Below, in pieces: positions 54,644 through 62,682 of a stretch of 64,000 nt of DNA (positions are counted from its first letter, which is position 1; each line of letters starts with the position of its first letter). Where the stretch lies: contig JAGBDC010000026.1 in NCBI GenBank assembly GCA_017937705.1, forward strand, positions 1 to 64,000. The letters run 5' to 3'. The translations under genes and the position numbers were made by a program. The notes beneath the pieces are model-generated. The model saw only the letters and a list, made by a program, of their open reading frames with translations, had not been told where the DNA came from and made no database searches. This DNA is from Alphaproteobacteria bacterium (GTDB taxonomy: Bacteria; Pseudomonadota; Alphaproteobacteria; RF32; CAG-239).

Positions 54644-54954
54644 CGTTGAGCAATCAACTGTGATACCAGAGACACTGCGAAATAGAGGTTTCGGACCCGG
54701 GGGCAGTACCCGGCACCTCCACCAAAAACTATTATGGGGGTGAAACAGGTTTGACGGGATTTAGTAAAGGCAGATGTTGTATCCGGTGAGATACCACCGT
54801 TATCGGTTCAAATTAAAATAAATGCTAACGATAATGAATTAGCACCAGTTGCTTTGGCTGCTTAATTGTAGTCGCAACAAACTCAAATTCTTGTAGTCTT
54901 GGTTGACAACAAGTGGGGAGTGAGCCACCTAGCAACAGAACGGCTCATTTTTTT
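54644..54954 (+). ncRNA. ssrA: Circularly permuted (two-piece) tmRNA
   Basis: The gene begins with the acceptor piece: the T-arm-like segment CCGGGGGCAGTACCCGG, then CACCTCC-A-CCA (54714-54724). An 11-nt linker follows, and the coding piece starts GGGGGTG (54736-54742), which pairs with CACCTCC. This order is the permuted alphaproteobacterial form. The tag reading frame at 54824-54865 encodes ANDNELAPVALAA and stops with TAA. It ends in the terminator hairpin TGAGCC/GGCTCA (54921-54947) and T7. tmRNA rescues stalled ribosomes and tags the product for ClpXP. Confidence 0.93.
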
Positions 54955-54969
54955 AGGAGCGAAGGAAAA

Positions 54970-55413
54970 ATGGATAAATACGTTGATGAAATAAACTACG
55001 ACAAGCTGATTGAGAAATCACTTAAACATGTAGTTATCGATGCACTAAAAATTGTTGAAAATCAAGGATTACCCGGCGAACAACATTTTTATATATCCTT
55101 TCGTACCGACCATCCTCGTACCAGAATTGATGCTTTATTAAAAAATCAATATCCGCAAGAAATGACCATCGTTTTGCAAAATCAATTTGAAAAGCTTCGT
55201 GTTTATGACGATTGTTTCTCCGTTGTTTTGCATTTCAATCGAGTCCCATATATGTTGGAAATTCCTTTCGATGCCATAACCTATTTTGGCGACCCGAGTG
55301 TACGTTTCGGTTTAAGTTTTGGCGCCGAAATCAATGATGAACACCCCGAAAATGTTCAAAATCATCAAGCCGAAATTATATCTATCGACAGTTTCAGAAA
55401 GAAAAATGCTTAA
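54970..55413 (+). CDS. sspB: ClpXP adaptor SspB, alphaproteobacterial type
   Basis: This protein of about 147 residues delivers ssrA-tagged proteins to ClpXP. Family segments are HFYISFRTDHPRTRIDALLKNQYPQEMTIVLQNQFEKL, VVLHFNRVPYMLEIPFDAITYFGDPSVRFGLSF, and a short C-terminal tail (IISIDSFRKKNA) used to dock to ClpX. The ATG at 54970 follows the SD AGGAGCGAAGGA. It sits 15 nt after the ssrA terminator, so tag and adaptor are genetically linked. It overlaps the RHH gene by 8 nt. Confidence 0.9.
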   Translation: MDKYVDEINYDKLIEKSLKHVVIDALKIVENQGLPGEQHFYISFRTDHPRTRIDALLKNQYPQEMTIVLQNQFEKLRVYDDCFSVVLHFNRVPYMLEIPFDAITYFGDPSVRFGLSFGAEINDEHPENVQNHQAEIISIDSFRKKNA

Positions 55414-55630
55414 AAAATCCGTTATCATCGCCGGCCGACATCAAACCAGCATTTCTTTAGAAAAAGAATTTTTCGAAGTTCTGCAGACTATTTGCAAAGA
55501 ACGTAATGTTTCTGTAAATCAAATCGTAACCGAAATAGACTCGAGCAGAACAAACGAAGACAACCTCTCTGCTGCCGTAAGAGTCTATATATTAAACTAT
55601 CTCTTGCAAAAAGTTGAAAATCACGAATAG
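55406..55630 (+). CDS. Ribbon-helix-helix family protein
   Basis: 74 residues: RHQTSISLEKEFFEVLQTICKERNVSVNQIVTEIDSSRTNEDNLSAAVRVYILNYLL. This is the short alphaproteobacterial RHH-type protein often found next to sspB. It is predicted to bind DNA as a dimer through the ISL strand, and may be a regulator. Start at 55406 inside the end of sspB. Confidence 0.8.
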   Translation: MLKKSVIIAGRHQTSISLEKEFFEVLQTICKERNVSVNQIVTEIDSSRTNEDNLSAAVRVYILNYLLQKVENHE

Positions 55631-56478
55631 GTTTCTGACCTATCTTTGATATAATTAAATTTTTTTATTGCTCCGTCCAACTCTTGACTGTTTCCTCGCA
55701 AGTAAGCAAACGTAACCTCTGCAGAAGATATACATTCCGGACATAACGGAGGTTTACCTTCTCTTTTTCTACGCAAGCGGTCATCTGTGAGTTTTTTAGA
55801 ATCCGCTCTACTATCTGTTCGCATAACACAATCAGGACAATCACAGTGAGCACCATAACCATCACGATTTGCAACATTATGTCTTCCATCCCTTGTTGCC
55901 GAAAAAACATGTCCTAATTCGTGTATGGTAAGCGTTTTTATTACCTCTTTCAAATATTCGGGATTGTGACCATATCTGTCTTTCAATCTTTTTAACGAAA
56001 GAACCAGTCCGGAATCGCCTCTCCCCATTCCATACACAAAATTGTTCGGTCTGCCGTTTTCATCCACAACAACCGCATCATCTTTGACAATATTTATATT
56101 AATTTGCGGAATGCTGCTTACTGTCGGATCTTCGTTCATTAAATCAAGCAACTTCATGGCATCAATTTGATTAGGTCGATCGACCTTAAAGGCTGAACGT
56201 TTAGCTTCTGCCATCGCCCAATCCGTACTTTTATACGGACGCATATATTCTCCCGTAGTCATTGGAATACACTTTCTTTTTTCTTCAGGAGGAAGGCGGC
56301 TGTATCCCATACGATCAACTTTATAATCACGATCACGCCACTGCCCCAGAAGCCTTATCGGATAGTCATCTTTATATTGCGGAAACATACTCATAAATTC
56401 TTCCGCAGCTTCTTTGACACAGCGTAAATACTCAGGCTCTACACCATGTTGACTTACTATAAAAATCTGTTTTCTCAT
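55621..56478 (-). CDS. Archaemetzincin-like zinc metalloprotease homologue
   Basis: About 285 residues, no signal peptide. HELGHVF at 186-190 is a zincin HExxH helix. Downstream His200 or His211 could be the third ligand. Cys212-x4-Cys217-x-Met219 matches the archaemetzincin CX4CXM element, and a further CxxC pair (Cys246, Cys249) would complete a structural zinc site. The spacing to the pair is longer (26 residues) than the archaemetzincin 17, and the HExxHxxGxxH form is not exact. SD AGAGGAT fixes the start at 56478. Isolated gene. Activity is inference. Confidence 0.6.
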   Translation of the reverse strand: MRKQIFIVSQHGVEPEYLRCVKEAAEEFMSMFPQYKDDYPIRLLGQWRDRDYKVDRMGYSRLPPEEKRKCIPMTTGEYMRPYKSTDWAMAEAKRSAFKVDRPNQIDAMKLLDLMNEDPTVSSIPQININIVKDDAVVVDENGRPNNFVYGMGRGDSGLVLSLKRLKDRYGHNPEYLKEVIKTLTIHELGHVFSATRDGRHNVANRDGYGAHCDCPDCVMRTDSRADSKKLTDDRLRRKREGKPPLCPECISSAEVTFAYLRGNSQELDGAIKKFNYIKDRSETYS

Positions 56479-56521
56479 TTTTCTATCCTCTGATAATATC
56501 ATAACATAAGAAAAACAAAAA

Positions 56522-56546
56522 ATAAAGCCCCTAAAAAGAGGCTCTA
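56522..56546 (-). terminator. Intrinsic terminator of the hydrolase gene
   Basis: Minus strand AGCCTCT, T-rich loop, AGGGGCT with a T-rich tail. Confidence 0.7.
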
Positions 56547-56551
56547 TATTA

Positions 56552-57295
56552 TTATTCATCACTATCGGAAAAATCGTCACTTTCATCGGTTAGTAAAGCA
56601 ACCTCTTCCACTTCTTCTTTTTTACGGCGACCTCTACGCTTTTTTATCGGCTCTTTTTTATTAACCGAATTAATTACATAATTTCCGGCAATTTTATACA
56701 AATCAACCAAATGACCGTTATACATGTGATCAGCATCTTCAACACAGGCATAATCAACACTGACACTACGTTGAGCATTCAAACGCTTGGCCAAAGAAGA
56801 AACAGTTTGCGGAACCACAATCTCATCTTGTCCGCCCTGAACTATCAATCCTGATGTCGGACAAGGAGCTAAAAATGAAAAATCTTTTTCATTAGCCGGA
56901 GGAGAAATGGCAATAAAATTATTAATATCAGGACGACGCATTAATAATTGCAATGCAATCCAAGCTCCAAATGTATATCCTGCCACCCAACATTGACGAG
57001 CTTCCGGATTCATAGATTGCAACCAATCAAGAGCAACCGTTGCATCAGATAATTCGCCTACTCCATCCTCGAATTCTCCTTGTGAACGTCCTACACCTCT
57101 AAAATTGAAACGCAAAACTGAAAAACCTAAATCTTTAAAACAGCTATACAAGGTATAAACAACTTTATTGCTCATTGTACCGCCGTATTGCGGATGAGGA
57201 TGCAAAATCAATGCGATAGGAGCCCCAGGACGACTACTTTGATGATAACGTCCTTCCAGTCTTCCTGCATGACCATTAAATAAAACTTCTGCCAT
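56552..57295 (-). CDS. Alpha/beta hydrolase with a Thr-type nucleophile elbow
   Basis: 247 residues. The fold shows ALILHPHPQYGGTMSNKVV (oxyanion loop), VLRFNFRGVGRSQG, WVAGYTFGAWIALQLLMRRP at the nucleophile elbow, LIVQGGQDEIV (Asp) and DADHMYNGH (His). The elbow reads GYTFG, so Thr replaces the usual Ser. The C-terminus is basic and acidic (KKRRGRRKKEEVEEVALL, SDDFSDSDE). Related proteins of alphaproteobacteria are annotated only as hydrolases. Function unknown. Confidence 0.8.
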   Translation of the reverse strand: MAEVLFNGHAGRLEGRYHQSSRPGAPIALILHPHPQYGGTMSNKVVYTLYSCFKDLGFSVLRFNFRGVGRSQGEFEDGVGELSDATVALDWLQSMNPEARQCWVAGYTFGAWIALQLLMRRPDINNFIAISPPANEKDFSFLAPCPTSGLIVQGGQDEIVVPQTVSSLAKRLNAQRSVSVDYACVEDADHMYNGHLVDLYKIAGNYVINSVNKKEPIKKRRGRRKKEEVEEVALLTDESDDFSDSDE

Positions 57296-57493
57296 TATAG
57301 CTTACCCCCATAAAAACTTATACTTAATTATACAATAGTTTGAATTTATGTATAATTTATTAATTTTTGGCAATATAACACCAAAATAAATTATATTTCA
57401 AGCAACTTTTTTACGATGTAACCGAATTGTAACTATTATTTTTGATTAATATATGCTATTATACATAATAGAGGAACAGTGTGGAGGATTAAC

Positions 57494-58099
57494 ATGAAAA
57501 AGTTATTCGGCATTTCGGCATTAGCAGCAACCATTGCCTTTACAGGAAGTGCGTGGGCTCAATTGCCTTCTAACCCTTTTAATACAACCCCTAACGATGG
57601 TGTATTTGAAGAAGTGAGAAACAACGGCAACCATTCTATGGAAGAAGCCATTACTGAAGCTCCCATATATGAAGGTGTAACCGATGGTAAAGTATTACCG
57701 GTTGACCCATGGGCCAGAGCTCGTGACAGAAGCGGCGTGGAAACTTGGCGCGGCTCCGGACAACATGGAAAATTAGATTATATCGGTGAAGCTACAACAT
57801 ATACCGACGCTCAAGGTCAAGAGATGATTGCTCCAGAAGTGAATCGTCATAACATGGTTGTTGGTTTAGATCACCTTCGTAAATTAGGATATGAAATTCC
57901 TGAAGAATACAACGAAAAAATTAAAAATTTACCTGCTTCTTACAAAAGATTGTTAGAAGAAAATATCAGTAATGTTCAAGGAAACGACGATCCTTTCAGC
58001 AAAAGTTTCGTAAAAATGATGGATATGTTTGAAGACAGCACAGGGCTTAATTTGAACAATATCTTGTTTAATTCCTTGAAGATTTTGGGTACAGACTAA
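57494..58099 (+). CDS. Exported protein of unknown function
   Basis: About 201 residues with a signal peptide (KKLFGISALAATIAFTGSAWA). The mature part is acidic with an N-terminal low-complexity stretch and a helical C-terminus. SD GGAGG selects the ATG at 57494. Operon with the next exported protein, 14 nt downstream. Not recognised. Confidence 0.7.
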   Translation: MKKLFGISALAATIAFTGSAWAQLPSNPFNTTPNDGVFEEVRNNGNHSMEEAITEAPIYEGVTDGKVLPVDPWARARDRSGVETWRGSGQHGKLDYIGEATTYTDAQGQEMIAPEVNRHNMVVGLDHLRKLGYEIPEEYNEKIKNLPASYKRLLEENISNVQGNDDPFSKSFVKMMDMFEDSTGLNLNNILFNSLKILGTD

Positions 58100-58113
58100 T
58101 TTGGGGTAAAACC

Positions 58114-58476
58114 ATGAACAAATTTCTGACAGCATTATTGATAGGTCTTGCAATATCTCCTTCTGCTTTTGCTCAAATTGAAGGAGCTGTTCCGGAAGAA
58201 ATTTCTCCGGCACAGGCACAAAGAATTATCAATGAAGATTTTTTGACGGAAGAAGTAGTTAAAACCACTGCTCCTCTGAAAAAGCATATTGATTATATCG
58301 CAAAAAACTATGAAGAACGTCCGTTAAGAGAATTGATTAAAAATGCTGAAGAAATTGAACGCAAAGTAGCAAAAAAACTTGAAGAGGATTATGTTCCTTA
58401 TGACAGAAGAATTGATGTCAAAAATCCGGAGCAAGTAAAACGATTCTTCAGAAAAAGAATAAGTGTAATATATTGA
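58114..58476 (+). CDS. Small exported protein
   Basis: 120 residues, signal peptide NKFLTALLIGLAISPSAFA cut before QIEG. The mature part is helical and charged (SPAQAQRIINEDFLTEEVVK, LRELIKNAEEIERKVAKKLEEDY). SD GGGG is in a weak context. It forms a pair with the exported protein upstream, suggesting they act together in the periplasm. Confidence 0.65.
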   Translation: MNKFLTALLIGLAISPSAFAQIEGAVPEEISPAQAQRIINEDFLTEEVVKTTAPLKKHIDYIAKNYEERPLRELIKNAEEIERKVAKKLEEDYVPYDRRIDVKNPEQVKRFFRKRISVIY

Positions 58477-58502
58477 CAAGCACATTGTTTTCTCTTTGAC
58501 AA

Positions 58503-58538
58503 ATCTCCCGAATATGATAGCATTCGGGAGATTTTTTA
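58503..58538 (+). terminator. Intrinsic terminator
   Basis: ATCTCCCGAAT, loop, ATTCGGGAGAT, T6. Confidence 0.9.
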
Positions 58539-58553
58539 GTTAAGGAAAACGAT

Positions 58554-59480
58554 ATGCGACAAATATATGAAAACTTTGCAGAAATAGCCGATAAGTTCGA
58601 TAATTTATTCGTTGATGCTTTTGGGGTTTTCTGGAATGGAAAAACTTTTTATGACGGAAGTAGAGAAATTTTGGCCGAACAGGTAAAAAAAGGAAAAAAA
58701 GTTATAGTTCTTTCCAATACCCCCGAATTATCTGTTGATGCAATAGAAGCCTATGCAAAAAAAGGAATGATAGAAGGAGAACACTATACCAATTTTGTTA
58801 CTTCCGGTGATGCCGTGCATAGTGCATTATTAAAAAATACTATTGATATAAAAGGCAACAAAATCTATATATTTGGTTCTAAAAACACCAAAATTTTCAA
58901 TGATACAAGATATCAAATTGTGGACAATCCTGCTGAAGCTGATGCTTTTTATACAGGTCTTCCGCAATTTACTGAAGACGAAGTAGAAGAGCATAGCCTG
59001 TATGCCGATAATTTTTATCGTTCTCCCGAAGGAATGTATGACAGCACAGCTATTGAGCCATTCATTCCCGAATTAAAAAAATTATATCGCCTTGGTTTAA
59101 CCGCAATTAATGCAAATCCCGATTTTAGAGCTAATGAAGGCGATGAATTTGGAGACATTCACACCGTTATCAGACCGGGACTTATTGCTGAAACATATAA
59201 GAATATGGGCGGAAAAGTTATTGAATTTGGTAAGCCTCATAAAAATATTTACGAATATGCGTTTAATTTACTAAATTTTTCCCCAAATCTTTCAACCGCA
59301 ATGATAGGTGACACATATCGTACAGATATTAAAGGAGCACAAAACGTAGGTATCAATGGTGTTTGGTGCATTGAAACCGGAATTACTGCCAAAGAATTAC
59401 AGGAAGGTAAAACCCTAGAAGAAATAAGTGGCGGCAACTTTGAAAACGTATATCTGATTAAAGCACTTGCTTGCAAATAA
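58554..59480 (+). CDS. HAD-superfamily class IIA phosphatase (TIGR01459-like)
   Basis: 308 residues. Motif I VDAFGVFWNGKTFYDGS, motif II VLSNTP, the GKPH motif III Lys, and motif IV MIGDTYRTDIKGAQNVGI are all present, with the class IIA cap between motifs II and III. These alphaproteobacterial enzymes are related to NagD-like sugar-phosphatases. The Asp of motif I is in FVDAFGV. SD AAGGAAA. Confidence 0.88.
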   Translation: MRQIYENFAEIADKFDNLFVDAFGVFWNGKTFYDGSREILAEQVKKGKKVIVLSNTPELSVDAIEAYAKKGMIEGEHYTNFVTSGDAVHSALLKNTIDIKGNKIYIFGSKNTKIFNDTRYQIVDNPAEADAFYTGLPQFTEDEVEEHSLYADNFYRSPEGMYDSTAIEPFIPELKKLYRLGLTAINANPDFRANEGDEFGDIHTVIRPGLIAETYKNMGGKVIEFGKPHKNIYEYAFNLLNFSPNLSTAMIGDTYRTDIKGAQNVGINGVWCIETGITAKELQEGKTLEEISGGNFENVYLIKALACK

Positions 59481-59487
59481 CAAATTA

Positions 59488-59527
59488 AAATCCCGAAATT
59501 TAACAATCTAATTTCGGGATTTTTGTT
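59488..59527 (+). terminator. Intrinsic terminator
   Basis: ATCCCGAAATT and AATTTCGGGAT with a 9-nt loop, then T5. Confidence 0.9.
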
Positions 59528-59582
59528 AACTTTTTTTTTGCCTTTTATACCTAAAATAATGTCATAATTGGGGGACAATATA

Positions 59583-60758
59583 ATGGTAAAAAAAGGACTG
59601 TTAATACTTACAGCTTTGTGTTTTTATTATGGTAGTGCAAACGCACTTCCTAAAACCACATCAAGTTTTGCTATAAATTTAAATTCCGGCGAAGTTGTAT
59701 CATCAGAAAGACCTGATGTCGTTCGTCACCCTGCTTCTCTTACTAAATTGATGACTTTATATTTGATTTTTGAAGCTATTGAACATGGCAAACTACGCAT
59801 GGATACCCCCTTAAAAATATCACGACATGCCGTAAATCAAAAACCATCAAGAATCGATATAAAAGCGGGAGAAACGATTACTGTCGAAAATGCAATTAAA
59901 GCCGTAATAGTAAAGTCAGCCAACGATTGTGCCGTTGTTTTAGCAGAGGCTTTGGCCCCCAGTGAAAGAGAATTTGCTGTTTTGATGAATAACAAAGCTC
60001 AAAAACTGGGAATGAAAAAAACCGTATTTAAAAATGCATCGGGACTAAATAATAAAGCTCAAGTTTCAACCGTTAGAGATATGGCAATTTTAGGAAGCTC
60101 GGTTTATAAACACTTTCCTAAATATTATCACCTTTTTTCACTGCAAAAATTTGAATACAACGGAAAAACATATCTTTCACACAACAATGTATTAAAAAAA
60201 TTCAAAGGTGCTGATGGCATGAAAACAGGTTTTCTAAATGCAGCCGGTTTTAATATCATAACCTCGGCAGAACGTGACGGAAATCGAATTTTAGCCGTAA
60301 CAATGGGACATCAATCTGCTAAAAAAAGAGATGATAAAGTTATGAAAATTATGGATTCAGGATTAAAAAAAATAGCTCTTAACAACACAAAAACTCCTGA
60401 TACGGTTATGGCAAAGCTTGAAATTCCCCGCCTTATTGCTTCAGAAAAAACAACAGGACCGGCTTTAAGATACAAAATTTCCAAGGGAAAATGGGGAATC
60501 CAACTCGGTTCGTTCAGCAATTATTCAAAAGCATATAAATTTGCTAAAAAGTTACAAGAAAATATGGTTGAAATTGCTCCCTACCCTATTAATGTAGAAC
60601 CGGCAGAAGTAGATATGGCTATTGTTTATCGCTCACAAATTACCAATCTTACACAAAAAGATGCGGAAGAATTGTGTAATCGTTTGAAAAAAGAAAATAT
60701 GTCGTGTATTGTTAAGAAGAATGAAAATAATTCTAAATTAACAATGGCGGCAAAGTAA
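59583..60758 (+). CDS. dacF: D-alanyl-D-alanine carboxypeptidase with SPOR domain
   Basis: About 391 residues. Signal peptide (KKGLLILTALCFYYGSANA) and then the low-molecular-weight PBP domain with SLTK (catalytic Ser and Lys), SAN and KTG motifs. It trims the terminal D-Ala of peptidoglycan stems. The C-terminal SPOR-like domain (WGIQLGSFSNYSKAYKFAKKL) binds septal denuded peptidoglycan. The start follows GGGGG and gives the best signal peptide. It is followed by mipZ after 1 nt, so both likely share a transcript and link cell-wall trimming to division. Confidence 0.9.
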   Translation: MVKKGLLILTALCFYYGSANALPKTTSSFAINLNSGEVVSSERPDVVRHPASLTKLMTLYLIFEAIEHGKLRMDTPLKISRHAVNQKPSRIDIKAGETITVENAIKAVIVKSANDCAVVLAEALAPSEREFAVLMNNKAQKLGMKKTVFKNASGLNNKAQVSTVRDMAILGSSVYKHFPKYYHLFSLQKFEYNGKTYLSHNNVLKKFKGADGMKTGFLNAAGFNIITSAERDGNRILAVTMGHQSAKKRDDKVMKIMDSGLKKIALNNTKTPDTVMAKLEIPRLIASEKTTGPALRYKISKGKWGIQLGSFSNYSKAYKFAKKLQENMVEIAPYPINVEPAEVDMAIVYRSQITNLTQKDAEELCNRLKKENMSCIVKKNENNSKLTMAAK

Positions 60759-60759
60759 A

Positions 60760-61560
60760 ATGATGAATAAAAAAGCTCATATAATCACTGTTAGTAACGA
60801 AAAAGGCGGAACCGGAAAATCTACCGTATCTATGCACTTGGCAATTACTCTTATGCAAGAAAAATTTAAGATTGCCGTAATCGATATGGACGGAAGACAA
60901 GGAACATTATCTCGTTACATTGAAAACCGCATAAATTTTGCCAAGCAGAATAATATTAACCTCATTATTCCGCAATTAGTTACGATAACCCCTCGAGCTA
61001 ACAGTGGCGAATATGACAATCATATTTCCGAAATCAATATGCTTGTAGAAGAAATATCAAAAACCTACGATGCCATTATTATTGATACTCCTGGAGCTAA
61101 AAACTATTTATTCGAAACAGCTCATAAATTAGCGGATACATTAATAACTCCTCTAAGTGACAGTTTGATAGACCTTAATGTTCTTGCCGAACTTGATAAT
61201 CAATCAAAAGAAAAACACAAAGCCGGTCACTATGCTCAATTTGTTTGGGAAATAAAAAAATATCTGGCAATGAAAGGCAAACCAATGCTTAACTGGATTG
61301 TTGTCGGCAATAAAATATCTCCCCTAAATTCTCGCAATAAAACCCTTTTCTTTGAAAAGTTGGAAAACATATCAAAATTATATGGTTTTAGAGTTGCAAG
61401 CGGCATTAAAGACAGAGTTATATATAAAGAACTGTTTTTGCAAGGTCTTACAGTTCTTGACTTAAATAGCGAAGCTCTAAAAAGCAGGCTTACCCTATCT
61501 CATTTAGCGGCAAAACAAGAAATTAAAAATTTAGCAGAATTTATCTGTCCGCAACAATAA
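60760..61560 (+). CDS. mipZ: MipZ/ParA-type ATPase for division site placement
   Basis: 266 residues. It has the deviant Walker A NEKGGTGKSTVSMHLAITLM, IDMDGRQGTLSRYIENR typical of MipZ (where ParA has D-x-D-P-Q) and IIDTPGAKNYLFETAH. MipZ forms a gradient from the poles through ParB and inhibits FtsZ to place the septum at midcell. It shares an operon with the D,D-carboxypeptidase. It lacks parB nearby. Confidence 0.9.
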   Translation: MMNKKAHIITVSNEKGGTGKSTVSMHLAITLMQEKFKIAVIDMDGRQGTLSRYIENRINFAKQNNINLIIPQLVTITPRANSGEYDNHISEINMLVEEISKTYDAIIIDTPGAKNYLFETAHKLADTLITPLSDSLIDLNVLAELDNQSKEKHKAGHYAQFVWEIKKYLAMKGKPMLNWIVVGNKISPLNSRNKTLFFEKLENISKLYGFRVASGIKDRVIYKELFLQGLTVLDLNSEALKSRLTLSHLAAKQEIKNLAEFICPQQ

Positions 61561-61576
61561 AAATATTTAAAATGCA

Positions 61577-61612
61577 AAAGACCGCAATCTGCATAAAAGC
61601 AAACTGCGGTCT
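61577..61612 (-). terminator. Terminator of the first ACP pair
   Basis: Minus strand AGACCGCA, an inner GTTTGC..GCAGAT arm, TGCGGTCT, then T4. Confidence 0.7.
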
Positions 61613-61636
61613 ATCAAAACAAACAAATTCAACAAA

Positions 61637-61882
61637 TTATTGATTGCTCTTTCTTTGAGCGAGATCTATAAGATTGCCGATGGTTGTGTTATCGTCTATC
61701 TCATCCTCATCTACCTCAATATTGAGCTTGCGCTCAATTTCATAGCAAATGTTAAATCTGTCAAGACTATCAAGTCCCAGATCACCTCCGAACGATGTAT
61801 CTTCTGATAATTCGTTCTCCTCGTAACCATACTCCTTGTACAAAATAGACAGGAGTGTCTCTTTGATTCGTTCTCTTTCCAT
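61637..61882 (-). CDS. Acyl carrier protein-like protein 1
   Basis: 81 residues with ACP helices and the phosphopantetheine site GLDSLD (Ser near 39). The core is acidic (EIERKLNIEVDEDEIDDNTTIGNLIDL). No SD and GC-richer. It lies 29 nt after the following ACP gene, so these two form one transcript. No fatty-acid or polyketide enzyme is nearby, so its partner is unknown. Confidence 0.85.
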   Translation of the reverse strand: MERERIKETLLSILYKEYGYEENELSEDTSFGGDLGLDSLDRFNICYEIERKLNIEVDEDEIDDNTTIGNLIDLAQRKSNQ

Positions 61883-61911
61883 AGAATAATGTTTTACAAT
61901 GATTTTGTGTT

Positions 61912-62163
61912 TTACTTTTCAATTTTCTTGCACAGATAATCGATAAGTCCGTCAACATTTGAGCCATCAGCCATAAAGACGTCTTCATCAGGAATACTGA
62001 TACCAAACTCTTGTTCAAGTTCTACGACCAACATAACAGCACCTAGGCTGTCAAACCCTAAATCATCGCGAAGCTTGTCCGTTCCTTTGATGTTTTCCTC
62101 ACTAAGGTAACCGATATCAGCCATCACCTTCAGAGCTCTTTTTTTAATGTTTTCTCTGTTCAT
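61912..62163 (-). CDS. Acyl carrier protein-like protein 2
   Basis: 83 residues: RALKVMADIGYL at helix 1, DLGFDSLGAVMLVVELEQEFGISIPDEDVF at the attachment site. It has a complete DSL serine. No SD. First gene of the ACP pair. Confidence 0.85.
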   Translation of the reverse strand: MNRENIKKRALKVMADIGYLSEENIKGTDKLRDDLGFDSLGAVMLVVELEQEFGISIPDEDVFMADGSNVDGLIDYLCKKIEK

Positions 62164-62263
62164 AATCTTGTAAATTAAAGATTTTTTATTTAATAATGGG
62201 AATAAATGTATATTTTAGGCTGTCAATATAACATTATATAGAATTTTTGTCTACATTTTTCTG

Positions 62264-62298
62264 CAAAAAAAACGCAATGAGCAAAATTGCCGATTGCG
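62264..62298 (-). terminator. Intrinsic terminator of ACP 3
   Basis: Minus strand GCGCAAT, a nested hairpin, ATTGCGT, T-rich tail. Confidence 0.7.
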
Positions 62299-62319
62299 CT
62301 TTTTGTTTTAACTATATTC

Positions 62320-62577
62320 TTATGCTCTATTGCACTTAGAATAAACAAGTTCTACGACCTGATTGACAGTCATATCAGTAATACGATCTTCTTCTGTCGG
62401 AGTAAATTCTATATGATATGTCTTTCCTAAATGGAGTATCAGCTCTACAATATCAATACTATCCATTCCGATATCATCTCTTAAAAGACAACAACCATTG
62501 ATTTCCCCGGGACCAACTGTAAGTATTCTTCTCACAGCTGCATCAATTTCTCTTTTAATGTGTTCTTTTGTTACCAT
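62320..62577 (-). CDS. Acyl carrier protein-like protein 3
   Basis: 85 residues from the ATG at 62577; the longer frame has no support. DIGMDSIDIVELILHLGKTYHIEF holds the attachment Ser (DSI instead of DSL). The Cys pair in NGCCLL is unusual for an ACP. Own terminator, no SD. Confidence 0.75.
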   Translation of the reverse strand: MVTKEHIKREIDAAVRRILTVGPGEINGCCLLRDDIGMDSIDIVELILHLGKTYHIEFTPTEEDRITDMTVNQVVELVYSKCNRA

Positions 62578-62642
62578 AAAATAATTTATAAGACTTATTA
62601 TATTATCTTTTATATAACATATACCAATATTTGTCGCAACAA

Positions 62643-62677
62643 AAATCCGCAAATTGCTTTTCTGGCAAATTGCGGAT
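62643..62677 (-). terminator. Intrinsic terminator of ACP-like 4
   Basis: Minus strand ATCCGCAA and TTTGCGGAT with a long loop, T5. Confidence 0.75.
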
Positions 62678-62682
62678 ATAAA

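Noticed and set aside
54913..54969. Upstream in-frame start for sspB
   Set aside because: It lies inside the 3' end of the ssrA gene and its terminator; the ATG at 54970 has an SD.
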